A stretch of DNA of 64,000 bases from Actinomadura luteofluorescens (lineage in GTDB: Bacteria > Actinomycetota > Actinomycetes > Streptosporangiales > Streptosporangiaceae), in assembly GCF_013409365.1 (NCBI RefSeq), contig NZ_JACCBA010000001.1, positions 4,464,001-4,528,000 of the forward strand. The letters run 5' to 3'. Numbering within the stretch: position 1 is the stretch's first letter; each line of letters opens with the position of its first letter. This document shows positions 1-9,031 of the stretch, one piece after another. The translations under genes and the position numbers were made by a program. Below the pieces are notes generated by a model. That model saw only the letters and a program-made list of their open reading frames with translations, was not told the DNA's origin and searched no databases.

Positions 1-12
1 TGCCCCGCCCGG

Positions 13-690
13 TCAGGCCCAGTTCCGGGCGTCCGGCCGCCGCGCGGCGAGGAAGGACGCGACGGCGACGACCGCCAGCAGGACGGCCGCGCACCACAGG
101 GGAGCCGACACCGAGACGTGCCGGATGAGCAGGGCGCCGATGGCCGCGCCCAGCAGCAGAGCGGCGATCGAGAGGCCCCTGCGCGCGAGGGCCGCACGGT
201 GCTGCCCGCGCTCGCCGACCAGCGCGGTGAGGGTCGTGGTGACCACGACCGTCCTGAGGTCGGGCACCTCCAGCCGCCGGACGATCGCGTACTGCCAGCC
301 CATCGAGACGGCGAGGACGGCGATCGTCGCGAGGCGGCCGGAGTCGGGGCGGTGACCGAGGGTCGCCACGATCACGGCGGCGGCGGCGAGCGCGACCGCC
401 TGCGCCGCGGTGGCCGCGCCCAGCAGCCGGCCCCGGTGCGCCGGCCGGGTGAAGGTGACGCGACCGCCCACGACCGCGCCGACGCAGAAGAAGCCGGTCG
501 ACACCGCGGTCAGCATGATCTCCGTCCCGCTGCCGCCCAGCCCCAGCCCGAGAAAGATGATGTTCCCGGTCATGTTCGCGACGAAGACGTTGCCGAGCTC
601 CAGGAAACTGACCGAGTCCACCAGCCCGGTCATGATCGTGAGCAGCACGAGCAAGGACGGCAAGGGCCCTTGACCTCGAGTTTCAGGCAC
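13..690 (-). CDS. DUF1275 (YoaK-like) integral membrane protein
   Basis: Small hydrophobic protein of 225 residues with about six membrane segments. The N-terminal part carries the VDSVSFLELGNVFVANMTGN signature typical of the DUF1275/YoaK family, whose biochemical role is unknown. I chose the GTG at 690, where homology begins; the frame is open far upstream but that part has no membrane character and overlaps the next gene. A GAGGG sequence lies 15-20 bases upstream, so the start is only moderately secure. The gene is divergent from the kinase at 832 and the window begins just after its stop codon. Confidence 0.85.
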   Translation of the reverse strand: MPETRGQGPLPSLLVLLTIMTGLVDSVSFLELGNVFVANMTGNIIFLGLGLGGSGTEIMLTAVSTGFFCVGAVVGGRVTFTRPAHRGRLLGAATAAQAVALAAAAVIVATLGHRPDSGRLATIAVLAVSMGWQYAIVRRLEVPDLRTVVVTTTLTALVGERGQHRAALARRGLSIAALLLGAAIGALLIRHVSVSAPLWCAAVLLAVVAVASFLAARRPDARNWA

Positions 691-831
691 GCACGCATTC
701 TCGCAACCCTCGAACCGGCACCCCGCGAGCCACCCGGGGCGTGTCACGGAAAGGAGCGAGGCGTGGCGCCCTCTCATGCCGGTCGATAGCGGGCGTGGAG
801 AGGACGCCGCCGTCCGGGTTACCGTCCTACG

Positions 832-2187
<1,356 letters not shown>

Positions 2188-2196
2188 CACGGCGGC

Positions 2197-4884
2197 TCAG
2201 CGGCGGGGGCGCAGCTCTTCGATCAGGTCGAGAGTGAAGGCGTGCTCGTGGCGGGCACCGATGTGCTCCCACGACCGGGCCGAGCCGGTGAGCTCATCGA
2301 CGTCGCGGTGGAGGAGCCCGGAGGCACGGGCCAGGCAGGCGGCGGCCCACGCGTTCTCCGGGGCGGCGTCCGACGCGGCGGCCAAGCGCTTCGGGGCGTC
2401 GGGCAGGCCGGCGGCGACGGCGAGTTCGGCCCCGGCCGCACGGGCGTACCCCCGGTACCAGTCCTGGGGCGGGAACGGTGCGAACGCCCGCTCCACCAGC
2501 ACCGGAGCTTCCCCGGCCCGCACGGCCCGCAGGGCGGTCCGGGCATCGACGAACGCCGCGTAGGACGCCAGATAGCGGGACCGGGCGTCCCCGGCGATCC
2601 GCTCCGCGCGGTCGCGCCACAGCCGGAGGCCGTCCTCGTCGCCGAGAAGTCCGTGGGCCAGGGCGACGGCGGCGACCGACGGCGCCGTCCACGCGAGCGG
2701 GCTTCCGGCGTCCTCGCAGGCCTCCCACAGCGTGTCCGCGTGGGACAGCGCCTCGTCGAGGTCGCCCATGAGGACCAGCGCCTGGACGAGGGTGGCCATC
2801 GCGACCGGTGACCGGTCGCCGATGAGGTCGTCGGACGCGGCGAGCCGGGCCGCCGACAGCGCCGCGCGCAGGTCGCCGGCCGCGACGGCGCAGGCCGTGG
2901 CCATGTGGTAGGTGTCCGTGATCTCCGGGGCGGGGTAGGGGACGTCGCGCGGCATCGCCGGGAGCAGGCCGACGCGTTCGGTGGCGATCCGGTGCGCCTC
3001 CCGGAACCTGCCCGCGGTCAGGGCGGCGATGCCGGACGCGTCCAGCGCGGCCGACAGCAGCACCGGATCGCCGGTGGCCCGGGCGGCGGAACGCGCGGCC
3101 GCGGCGAGGAACGGGTCCGGGGTGACCTTCTCGGTGCCGTGGCTCCACGCCCTCGCGGCGGCGAGATGCGCGGCCACGACCCGGTCGCGGAGGTCCCCGG
3201 CCGCGCGGGCCCGGGCCAGCAGGGCCCGCAGGCGCTCGTGGGGGATCTCGGCGTCGAACCCGGAAGGGTGCCGCTCGGCGGTCACCACGGCGAACGCGAG
3301 GGTGGCGGCCTCCCCGTCGCCGTCGCCCGCCCTGCGGGACTGCTCCGCCGACTCCAGCAGGAGGTCGAAGGCCCGGCCGGTCTCGATCAGGGCGTGTGCG
3401 GCGTCCGCGGCGTCCCGCAGGTCGAGCGCCGCCTCGTCCGGCGTCGGCGCCCGCCGGGCCGCCTCCCGGTAGTGGCCGGGGGCCTCGCGGAGGAACCGGC
3501 GGGCAAAGGTCAGGTGCCCCAGGGACCGGGCGAGGCGGTGCGGCACGTCCGCCCGGCCCGGCGGCGCGCCCGCGAGGGCCGCGCGCAGGTCGTCGGCGAC
3601 GGCGTCGAAGCGGACGCGCCAGTCGCCGTCCAGCCGATCCTCCAGCTCGGCGGCGGTGCCCGCGGCCCACCGCAGGTACCGCTCGCGGACGGCCCCCTGC
3701 GCGGCACCGGCGGCCAGCCGCTCCGCGGCGAACGCGCGGACCGTCTCCAGCATGCGCCAGCGGCCCTCCGCCGCCCGGACGACGAGGCTCTTGTCGACCA
3801 GCCGCCCGAGCAGGTCGGCGGCCGCGCCCGCGCCGAGGCCGGGGACGACGGCGCCCACGGCCGCGAGGTCGAACCCGCCGACGAACACCGACAGGCACTC
3901 GAACAGCTCCCGCTCGTCCTCGGTCAGCAGGTCGTGACTCCAGCGGATGACCGCGCGCAGGGACCGGTGCCGCTCGACCGCCCCGCGGCCTCCGCTCAGC
4001 AGCCGCAGCACGTCCTCCAGCGCCGTCAGCAGCCCCGCCGCCCCGAGGGACGCGCCGCGCGCCGCCGCGAGCTCGATCGCCAGCGGCATCCCGTCCAGCC
4101 GGCGGCAGATCTCGGCGACGTCCGCGCGCGCGGCGGTGAACCCCGGGCCGGCCGCCTCGGCGCGGTCCAGGAACAGCCGTCCGGCATCGGTGTCCGCCGG
4201 AAGCGGCGGGACGAGAACGGTGCGCTCGCCCTGCACGCCGATGCGCTCGCGCCCGGTGGCAAGGACGGTCACGGTGGGGCACGCCGACAGCAGCCGCTCG
4301 ACGAAGCCGGCGGCGGCGTCGAGGAGATGCTCGCAGTTGTCCAGGACGAGCAGCGTCCGGCCCCTCGCGAGGCGGCGGGCGATGACGTCCTCCAGTGCCT
4401 GCCCGGGGCGCTCGGTCACGCCGAGCGCGGACGCCACCGCCTGCGCGACGAACGCGTCGGCGACCGGCACGAGGTCGACGAACGCACCGCCGAGCGGGAA
4501 CGCGGGCGCCGCCGCCTTGGCGGCCACCGCCGCGAGCCGCGTCTTGCCGATCCCGCCGGGGCCGAGGAGGGTCACCAGCCGCTCCCTCTCCAGGAGGGCG
4601 AGCACCGTCGCGATCTCCTCGCCTCGCCCGAGGAACGTGGTCCGCGCGGCCGGCAGGCCGGCGACGTGCCCCGGCTGGGGCGTGCGGCGCCGCGCCTCCT
4701 CCGCCAGCTCCCAGCGGTCGGTCACGCCGTACTTGCGCAGCAGCGAGGAGATGTGGCTCTCGACGGTCCGCACCGAGATGTGGAGCCTGCCCGCGATCTG
4801 GACGTTCGACAGCCGCTCGGCGAGCGCCGCGAGGACCTCCGCCTCACGCTTGGACGCCTGGACCGGACGCTGGGGGGTCATCAC
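2197..4884 (-). CDS. LuxR-type HTH / NB-ARC ATPase regulator with TPR-like C-terminus
   Basis: Large regulator of 895 residues. Unusually the LuxR-type helix-turn-helix is at the N-terminus (about residues 9-55, with RTVESHISSLLRKYGV as recognition region). It is followed by an AfsR/SARP-like NB-ARC ATPase module with Walker A GPGGIGKT (about 110) and Walker B LLVLDNCEH, a winged-helix part with DGMPLAIELAAAR, and a long alanine-rich helical C-terminus resembling TPR repeats. Such proteins couple nucleotide and ligand binding to transcription. The reading begins GTG-ATG, so translation may start at 4884 or 4881; no strong ribosome site is visible. Target genes are unknown; it is divergent from the RibD-like gene. 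Confidence 0.85.
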   Translation of the reverse strand: MMTPQRPVQASKREAEVLAALAERLSNVQIAGRLHISVRTVESHISSLLRKYGVTDRWELAEEARRRTPQPGHVAGLPAARTTFLGRGEEIATVLALLERERLVTLLGPGGIGKTRLAAVAAKAAAPAFPLGGAFVDLVPVADAFVAQAVASALGVTERPGQALEDVIARRLARGRTLLVLDNCEHLLDAAAGFVERLLSACPTVTVLATGRERIGVQGERTVLVPPLPADTDAGRLFLDRAEAAGPGFTAARADVAEICRRLDGMPLAIELAAARGASLGAAGLLTALEDVLRLLSGGRGAVERHRSLRAVIRWSHDLLTEDERELFECLSVFVGGFDLAAVGAVVPGLGAGAAADLLGRLVDKSLVVRAAEGRWRMLETVRAFAAERLAAGAAQGAVRERYLRWAAGTAAELEDRLDGDWRVRFDAVADDLRAALAGAPPGRADVPHRLARSLGHLTFARRFLREAPGHYREAARRAPTPDEAALDLRDAADAAHALIETGRAFDLLLESAEQSRRAGDGDGEAATLAFAVVTAERHPSGFDAEIPHERLRALLARARAAGDLRDRVVAAHLAAARAWSHGTEKVTPDPFLAAAARSAARATGDPVLLSAALDASGIAALTAGRFREAHRIATERVGLLPAMPRDVPYPAPEITDTYHMATACAVAAGDLRAALSAARLAASDDLIGDRSPVAMATLVQALVLMGDLDEALSHADTLWEACEDAGSPLAWTAPSVAAVALAHGLLGDEDGLRLWRDRAERIAGDARSRYLASYAAFVDARTALRAVRAGEAPVLVERAFAPFPPQDWYRGYARAAGAELAVAAGLPDAPKRLAAASDAAPENAWAAACLARASGLLHRDVDELTGSARSWEHIGARHEHAFTLDLIEELRPRR

Positions 4885-5023
4885 GCCAGTCTCACGGATC
4901 CGGAGAACTCCGGTGGCGGCTTCCGTGCCGTCTCCGTGGCGGCACGGATGTCCTGGCAGGGCGCTGCCCGGAGACTTGCGGGCATACGGCGATCAACCAC
5001 ACACGTCCGGATCGGAGAATCCC

Positions 5024-5581
5024 GTGCGACGCATCATCAACTCCATGTTCGTCTCGATCGACGGTGTCATCCAGGACCCGCAGGACTGGCCGTCCCTCGG
5101 GGGCGGCGACTCCGGCGCGCAGACCGAGCTGCTGCTCGGTTGCGACGGCGTCCTGCTGGGCCGGCACACCTACGACAGTTTCGCCTCGGTATGGAAGGGG
5201 CGCTCCGGCGACCCCTACACCGACAAGATGAACGCGGTGACGAAGTACGTCGTCTCGACCACGCTCGAAAAGGCCGACTGGGACAACTCCGTCATCATCG
5301 GCGGCGACGTGGTCGAGGAGATCTCCCGCCTGAAGGAGCAGCCCGGCGGGGACATCCTCCTGTACGGGTTCGGGCGTCTCTCCCACACCCTGATGCGGCA
5401 CGGACTGCTCGACGAACTCCGGTTCTGGGTCCACCCCTTCTTCCTCGGGAAGGCCGACGAGGAAGGCCTGCTCTTCCGGCAGGACACCCGCGCCATGCTC
5501 GACGTCATCGAGACACGGACGTTCGACTCCGGCATCGTGTTGCTGTCGTACCGGGTGAAGCCGTCCGCCGGCCAGGCCTGA
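5024..5581 (+). CDS. RibD C-terminal / dihydrofolate-reductase-like protein
   Basis: Protein of 185 residues with the fold of the RibD reductase domain: it opens RRIINSMFVSIDGVIQDP, then has LLGRHTYD and a C-terminal DELRFWVHPFFLGK segment, all typical of the DHFR-like family widespread in actinomycetes. These proteins bind NADPH but most have no proven reaction. The GTG at 5024 has GGAG six bases upstream; the much longer open frame upstream is antisense to the LuxR gene and not real. It is a single gene, divergent from the regulator at 4884, whose target it could be (inference only). Confidence 0.88.
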   Translation: MRRIINSMFVSIDGVIQDPQDWPSLGGGDSGAQTELLLGCDGVLLGRHTYDSFASVWKGRSGDPYTDKMNAVTKYVVSTTLEKADWDNSVIIGGDVVEEISRLKEQPGGDILLYGFGRLSHTLMRHGLLDELRFWVHPFFLGKADEEGLLFRQDTRAMLDVIETRTFDSGIVLLSYRVKPSAGQA

Positions 5582-5583
5582 CA

Positions 5584-5614
5584 AGGCCCCCGGCACCGCT
5601 GGCGCCGGGGGCCT
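5584..5614. terminator. Hairpin between convergent genes
   Basis: Arms AGGCCCCCGGC and GCCGGGGGCCT pair perfectly around a 9-base loop. It lies directly after the RibD-like stop codon and before the convergent hydrolase stop, so it can serve both strands. There is no U-tract, as is common in high-GC actinomycetes. Confidence 0.7.
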
Positions 5615-5643
5615 GCCGCTCCCCTGGGCGGGGAAGACCTCGC

Positions 5644-7437
5644 TTACCGCGTTCCGAGCAGGATGGACGAGGGGACCCGTGCGGCCACCGGCGGCAGCTT
5701 CGTGCCGTTGCCGGTGGCGGCCGCCTGCGGCGCCATCGCGCTCGCGTCCGCCGGGCCCCTGGATTCGAGTGCCGGTTCAGGGTTGCCGGCGAACGGCTGG
5801 ACGTCGCCGACGCACACCTTGCCCGCGGGCGGCAGCTTCCCGCCGACGAGGTAGCCGTCGACCGCCTTCGTCACGCACGCCGAGGTGCCGTAGGCGGTGT
5901 GCCCCCAGCTGTTGCTGGACAGCAGCCGGCTGTTGGGCAGCAGCTTGCTGGACGAGACCGCGTCGTTGTAGTTCGTCGCCGGGTCGTAGTAGTCGCCCAC
6001 GAACAGGACGGGCGCGTTCGTGCGCCGGTTGAAGGGACCCGTGTAGGCGTCCTCGTCGCGGACCTTCCAGGCGTCGCGGGCGCACTGCACGCTGCCCCAG
6101 CCCCACGCGCGCCCGAAGTAGGGCGCCCGCCTGTCGGACGCCGCGGTCAGCGCGGGCCAGCTCCCCGCCTTCTTCGGGTGCAGGCCGTCGGTGCAGGTGA
6201 CGCCGCTGAACGCCTCAAGGCTGTTGTCGTAGGGGAAGTCCTTGGCCGTGACCTTCTCCGCCGCCTCCTTCTGCCGCCTGACCTCGGCCCGGCGCTCCGC
6301 GATGCGGGCGGCGAGGGCCTTGCGCGCCTTCGCGGCCTGCGCCGACGACGAGGCGGGCGAGGTCGCCTGCCACAGGTCGGTGGCCATGGCGTCGACGACC
6401 TCATAGCCGCTCGGGTCGTACAGCGCGCCGAGGACACCGCCGACAAGGTCGGCGTAGGTGACCATCTCGCCTTCGATGTCGGCGGGCTTCGCCTTCAACC
6501 GCTTGGCGAGGACGTCGAAGTTCTTGACGGGATCCCCGTAGGCCGCGAACTGGCACTTCTTCCTGCCCGCCTTGCCGCAGCGGACGAGGATCTCCCGCAG
6601 CGCCTTGTAGGCGCCGTCGGCGGACCGCAGCCGGTCGTCCAGGATCTGGTTCTCGGTCTTGCGGGTGCCGGCCCAGGAGACGGGGTTGATGACACCGTCC
6701 ACGACCACGGCGCGCAGCCGGTCGGGGAACATGTTCGCGTAGTACTGGCCGATCGCCGTGCCGTAGCTGAAGCCCAGGTAGGACAGCTTCTTGTCGCCGA
6801 CCGCACGGCGCAGGACGTCCATGTCGCGGGCCGCCTCGGCGGTGGACATCGCGCCCGCCAGCTTCTTCCCGGTCGTCGAGCAGCCCTTGCCGACCGCCTT
6901 CGCCGACTTGACGTAGGCCGCCTCCTGCTTCGCGCCGACCGGGAACGCCACGTTCATCCCCGCCAGCGCGAGCGTCTGGTCCTTGGTGGACTTGAAGCAG
7001 GCGACGTTGGAGCTGAAGCCGATGCCGCGCGGGTCGAAGCCGACGATGTCGAAGCGGTCGAGGACGTCCTTGCCGAGGAAGTAGGGCGCCTGGTAGGCGA
7101 TGGCGGTGCCCTGGCCGCCGGGCCCGCCCGGATTGACGAACAGGCTGCCGATCCGCTTCTTGGCGTTGCGCGCCCTGACCCTCAGGACCGCGATCTCGGT
7201 CGTCGCGCCTTTCGGATCGTCGTAGTCCAAGGGCAGCCGGACGGTCGCGCATTCCGCGGTGTCGTAGCACTTGTACCAGTCGAGCTTCGGAGTGGGCACA
7301 CGGTCGGCGCGAGCCTTCTCGACCGGGCTCGTCGTGTCGCCCGGGCCTGCCAGAGCGGTGACCGTTAAGGCGGGCACGAGGGCCGCACCGGCCACGCCCG
7401 CCACGCCGGCCGCGAGAATCCTGTGTCCGAGACGCAT
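5644..7437 (-). CDS. Secreted alpha/beta hydrolase, tripeptidyl aminopeptidase-like (S33, TAP-like C-terminus)
   Basis: Exported hydrolase of 597 residues. A signal peptide (about 1-30, hydrophobic AGVAGVAGAALVPAL) precedes an alpha/beta-hydrolase domain with the oxyanion motif NPGGPGGQG and nucleophile elbow GFSYGT (Ser224). The TAP-like C-terminal domain supplies Asp485 (DYYDPAT) and His513 (WGHTAYG), completing the triad. Homologues release N-terminal tripeptides or hydrolyse ester-like substrates outside the cell. The ATG at 7437 has AAGGGA upstream; an in-frame start 93 bases earlier would add a non-hydrophobic leader and is rejected. The insertion around residues 355-420 is Ala/Lys rich and probably helical. 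Confidence 0.9.
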   Translation of the reverse strand: MRLGHRILAAGVAGVAGAALVPALTVTALAGPGDTTSPVEKARADRVPTPKLDWYKCYDTAECATVRLPLDYDDPKGATTEIAVLRVRARNAKKRIGSLFVNPGGPGGQGTAIAYQAPYFLGKDVLDRFDIVGFDPRGIGFSSNVACFKSTKDQTLALAGMNVAFPVGAKQEAAYVKSAKAVGKGCSTTGKKLAGAMSTAEAARDMDVLRRAVGDKKLSYLGFSYGTAIGQYYANMFPDRLRAVVVDGVINPVSWAGTRKTENQILDDRLRSADGAYKALREILVRCGKAGRKKCQFAAYGDPVKNFDVLAKRLKAKPADIEGEMVTYADLVGGVLGALYDPSGYEVVDAMATDLWQATSPASSSAQAAKARKALAARIAERRAEVRRQKEAAEKVTAKDFPYDNSLEAFSGVTCTDGLHPKKAGSWPALTAASDRRAPYFGRAWGWGSVQCARDAWKVRDEDAYTGPFNRRTNAPVLFVGDYYDPATNYNDAVSSSKLLPNSRLLSSNSWGHTAYGTSACVTKAVDGYLVGGKLPPAGKVCVGDVQPFAGNPEPALESRGPADASAMAPQAAATGNGTKLPPVAARVPSSILLGTR

Positions 7438-7674
7438 GAGGTTCCCTTCGGGGGGATCGATGCCTCTCCCGCGCGGTTGCACGGATTGGTCCGCTGATTC
7501 TCGAATGCTCGACTTGTCCCCGTGATCCACCGCCGGGCCCGACCTCCCGCCCGGAAGATCACCCCGAGGACCGATTGACGTTCATCCCCCGGGGCGCACC
7601 TCAAGGCAGGGCGGGCCGCCCTTCGAAGACGCCACCTGCCCTGCCGGAACACGCCCGCAGGCGAAATGATCTTT

Positions 7675-7707
7675 TTGACGGGATCGCGGCCCCCGGTGTG
7701 CTGTAAT
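7675..7707 (+). promoter_or_regulatory. Candidate promoter for the Cys-rich peptide operon
   Basis: The 332-base gap between the hydrolase start (7437) and the peptide start (7770) holds no gene I can support. It contains TTGACG (7675-7680) and TGTAAT (7702-7707). The 21-base spacing is longer than the usual 16-18, so this pairing is weak. The local sequence is the most AT-rich of the gap, as expected for a promoter. Confidence 0.25.
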
Positions 7708-7769
7708 CCGATTGGTCCGAATAATGATCACCGTCCACGGCCGCCGACGGCCGGGGAGAGGAGACACGC

Positions 7770-7934
7770 ATGAGCCGTCTCGTCGACCGCCTCCTGGCGC
7801 GCGTGGCCCCCAAGGCCACCGCGTCCGCCGGCTGCAAGACCTACTACTACTGCTCGCAGTCCATCTACTACAAGAAGGTCTGCTGCGACGGCCAGTGCCG
7901 CCACTACGTGATCGGCGCCTGCGGCTCGCCGTGA
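7770..7934 (+). CDS. Small six-cysteine peptide, candidate RiPP/bacteriocin precursor
   Basis: Predicted peptide of 54 residues beginning at ATG 7770 with GGAGAGGAG just upstream. Residues 1-20 form a short amphipathic, Arg-rich leader (LVDRLLARV) ending in TASA before Gly21, which resembles a signal-peptidase cleavage site. Residues 21-54 hold six cysteines (22, 28, 38, 39, 43, 51; pattern C-x5-C-x9-CC-x3-C-x7-C), six tyrosines and a basic stretch, so three disulfides are possible. The leader lacks the hydrophobic core of a Sec signal. The next genes encode a MauE-like protein, a thioredoxin-fold protein, an ABC exporter and a signal peptidase, which fits oxidative folding, export and leader removal of this peptide. 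I recognise no named family. Confidence 0.75.
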   Translation: MSRLVDRLLARVAPKATASAGCKTYYYCSQSIYYKKVCCDGQCRHYVIGACGSP

Positions 7935-7940
7935 GGCTCC

Positions 7941-7972
7941 CCCGCGGGCGGCGGCGCGACGCCGCCCGCGGG
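7941..7972 (+). terminator. Hairpin between peptide gene and modification genes
   Basis: CCCGCGGGCGGCG and CGCCGCCCGCGGG are perfect 13-base arms around a 6-base loop, placed 6 bases after the peptide stop and 18 bases before the mauE-like start. It has no U-run. A partial terminator here would give more peptide transcript than enzyme transcript, a common design in ribosomal-peptide operons. Confidence 0.6.
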
Positions 7973-7990
7973 ACCCCCTGAGGAGTGCGC

Positions 7991-8497
7991 ATGGAACTCG
8001 TGCGGATCGGATGCGCCTGCCTGGTCGGGCTCGTCTTCGCCGTGTCGGCCGTTTCCAAGCTCCGCGACTTCGACGGCTTCGCCAGGTCCGTCCCCGCGCT
8101 GGTGCCCGTCCCGCCCGGCCGCGCCCGGCTCCTGGCGATCGCCACGACCACGCTTGAGGCGCTGGTGCCGCCGCTGCTGGTCGCGCCGGTCACCGCCCCC
8201 TTCGGCTTCGGTCTCGCCGCCGTGCTGCTGGCCGCCTTCACCGCGGCCGTCGCGACCTCGGTCCGGCGCGGGCGCCGCACCGCCTGCCGCTGCTTCGGCC
8301 CGTCCAGCGCTCCGCTCGGTCCGCGCCACCTCGTCCGCAACGGAGTGCTGCTCGCCTGCGCCGTGCTCGGCGCCCTGGCCCCCGGCGGCCTGCCCCCCGC
8401 GGGCGGCATCGCGGTGGCCGCCGCGGCCGGGCTGGCCGGGGCGGTGCTGATCGTCTCCCTCGACGACATCGTCGAGCTGTTCGCGAGGAACCCCTGA
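7991..8497 (+). CDS. MauE/DoxX-like membrane protein
   Basis: Membrane protein of 168 residues with four hydrophobic segments. It resembles MauE of methylamine utilisation: VFAVSAVSKLRDFDGF near the N-terminus, then a CRCFG motif (Cys99, Cys101) after the third segment. In methylamine dehydrogenase maturation MauE and MauD are needed for the disulfide-rich small subunit. The family is related to DsbD/DoxD-type carriers of redox equivalents, so this protein probably relays electrons with the next gene product to form disulfides in the Cys-rich peptide (inference). The start has AGGAG five bases upstream and the stop overlaps the next start. Confidence 0.85.
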   Translation: MELVRIGCACLVGLVFAVSAVSKLRDFDGFARSVPALVPVPPGRARLLAIATTTLEALVPPLLVAPVTAPFGFGLAAVLLAAFTAAVATSVRRGRRTACRCFGPSSAPLGPRHLVRNGVLLACAVLGALAPGGLPPAGGIAVAAAAGLAGAVLIVSLDDIVELFARNP

Positions 8498-9000
8498 TGC
8501 CCTATCTCATCGCCGCCGTCGTCCTCATCGGGCTGCTGTCCGCGCTGAACCTCGTCCTCACGCTCGCCCTCGTCCGCAGGCTGCGGGAGCAGGGCGCCGC
8601 GCACCCGGGGCACGCGGGCCCGCCGATGGCGCTCGGACCCGGCTCGCAGATCGGCGACTTCACCGCGACGACCACCGAGGGCGAGCCGGTCTCCCCGGCG
8701 GACCTCCCCGCTCTCGTCGCCTTCTTCTCCGCGAACTGCGCGCCCTGCCACGAGCTGGCCCCGCGCTTCGCGGAGCTCACGACCGGGCTGCCCCGGCTCG
8801 CGGTCGTGACCGGCGACGACCCCGAACTGGTCGCGGTCCTGTCCCCGGCGGTCCGCGTCGTCGTCGAGGACCACGACGGCGCCGTGAGCAGCGCCTTCCA
8901 GAACACGTGGACGCCGGCGCTCTACATCGTCGACGGCGGGCACCGGGTCGTGGCCGCGGGCGGGCGCCTGGAGGACCTGCCCATCGAATCCCCGGCGTGA
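8497..9000 (+). CDS. Membrane-anchored thioredoxin-fold protein (MauD/TlpA-like)
   Basis: Protein of 167 residues with one N-terminal membrane anchor (about 3-26) and an extracytoplasmic thioredoxin domain carrying the redox motif Cys81-Ala-Pro-Cys84 within FFSANCAPC, followed by a cis-proline region TWTPALYIVDG. This is the MauD/TlpA architecture. With the MauE-like neighbour it probably oxidises or isomerises cysteines of the peptide encoded at 7770. Its start overlaps the mauE-like stop by one base (TGATG), indicating coupled translation. Confidence 0.88.
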   Translation: MPYLIAAVVLIGLLSALNLVLTLALVRRLREQGAAHPGHAGPPMALGPGSQIGDFTATTTEGEPVSPADLPALVAFFSANCAPCHELAPRFAELTTGLPRLAVVTGDDPELVAVLSPAVRVVVEDHDGAVSSAFQNTWTPALYIVDGGHRVVAAGGRLEDLPIESPA

Positions 9001-9031
9001 GGACGCCCGGGGCGGGACGGGGCCCGGCCGC

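Noticed and set aside
2905-7368. Very long plus-strand open frame (about 1487 codons)
   Set aside because: It is antisense to the LuxR and hydrolase genes, low in complexity and rich in Arg/Gly/Pro; typical spurious frame in high-GC DNA.
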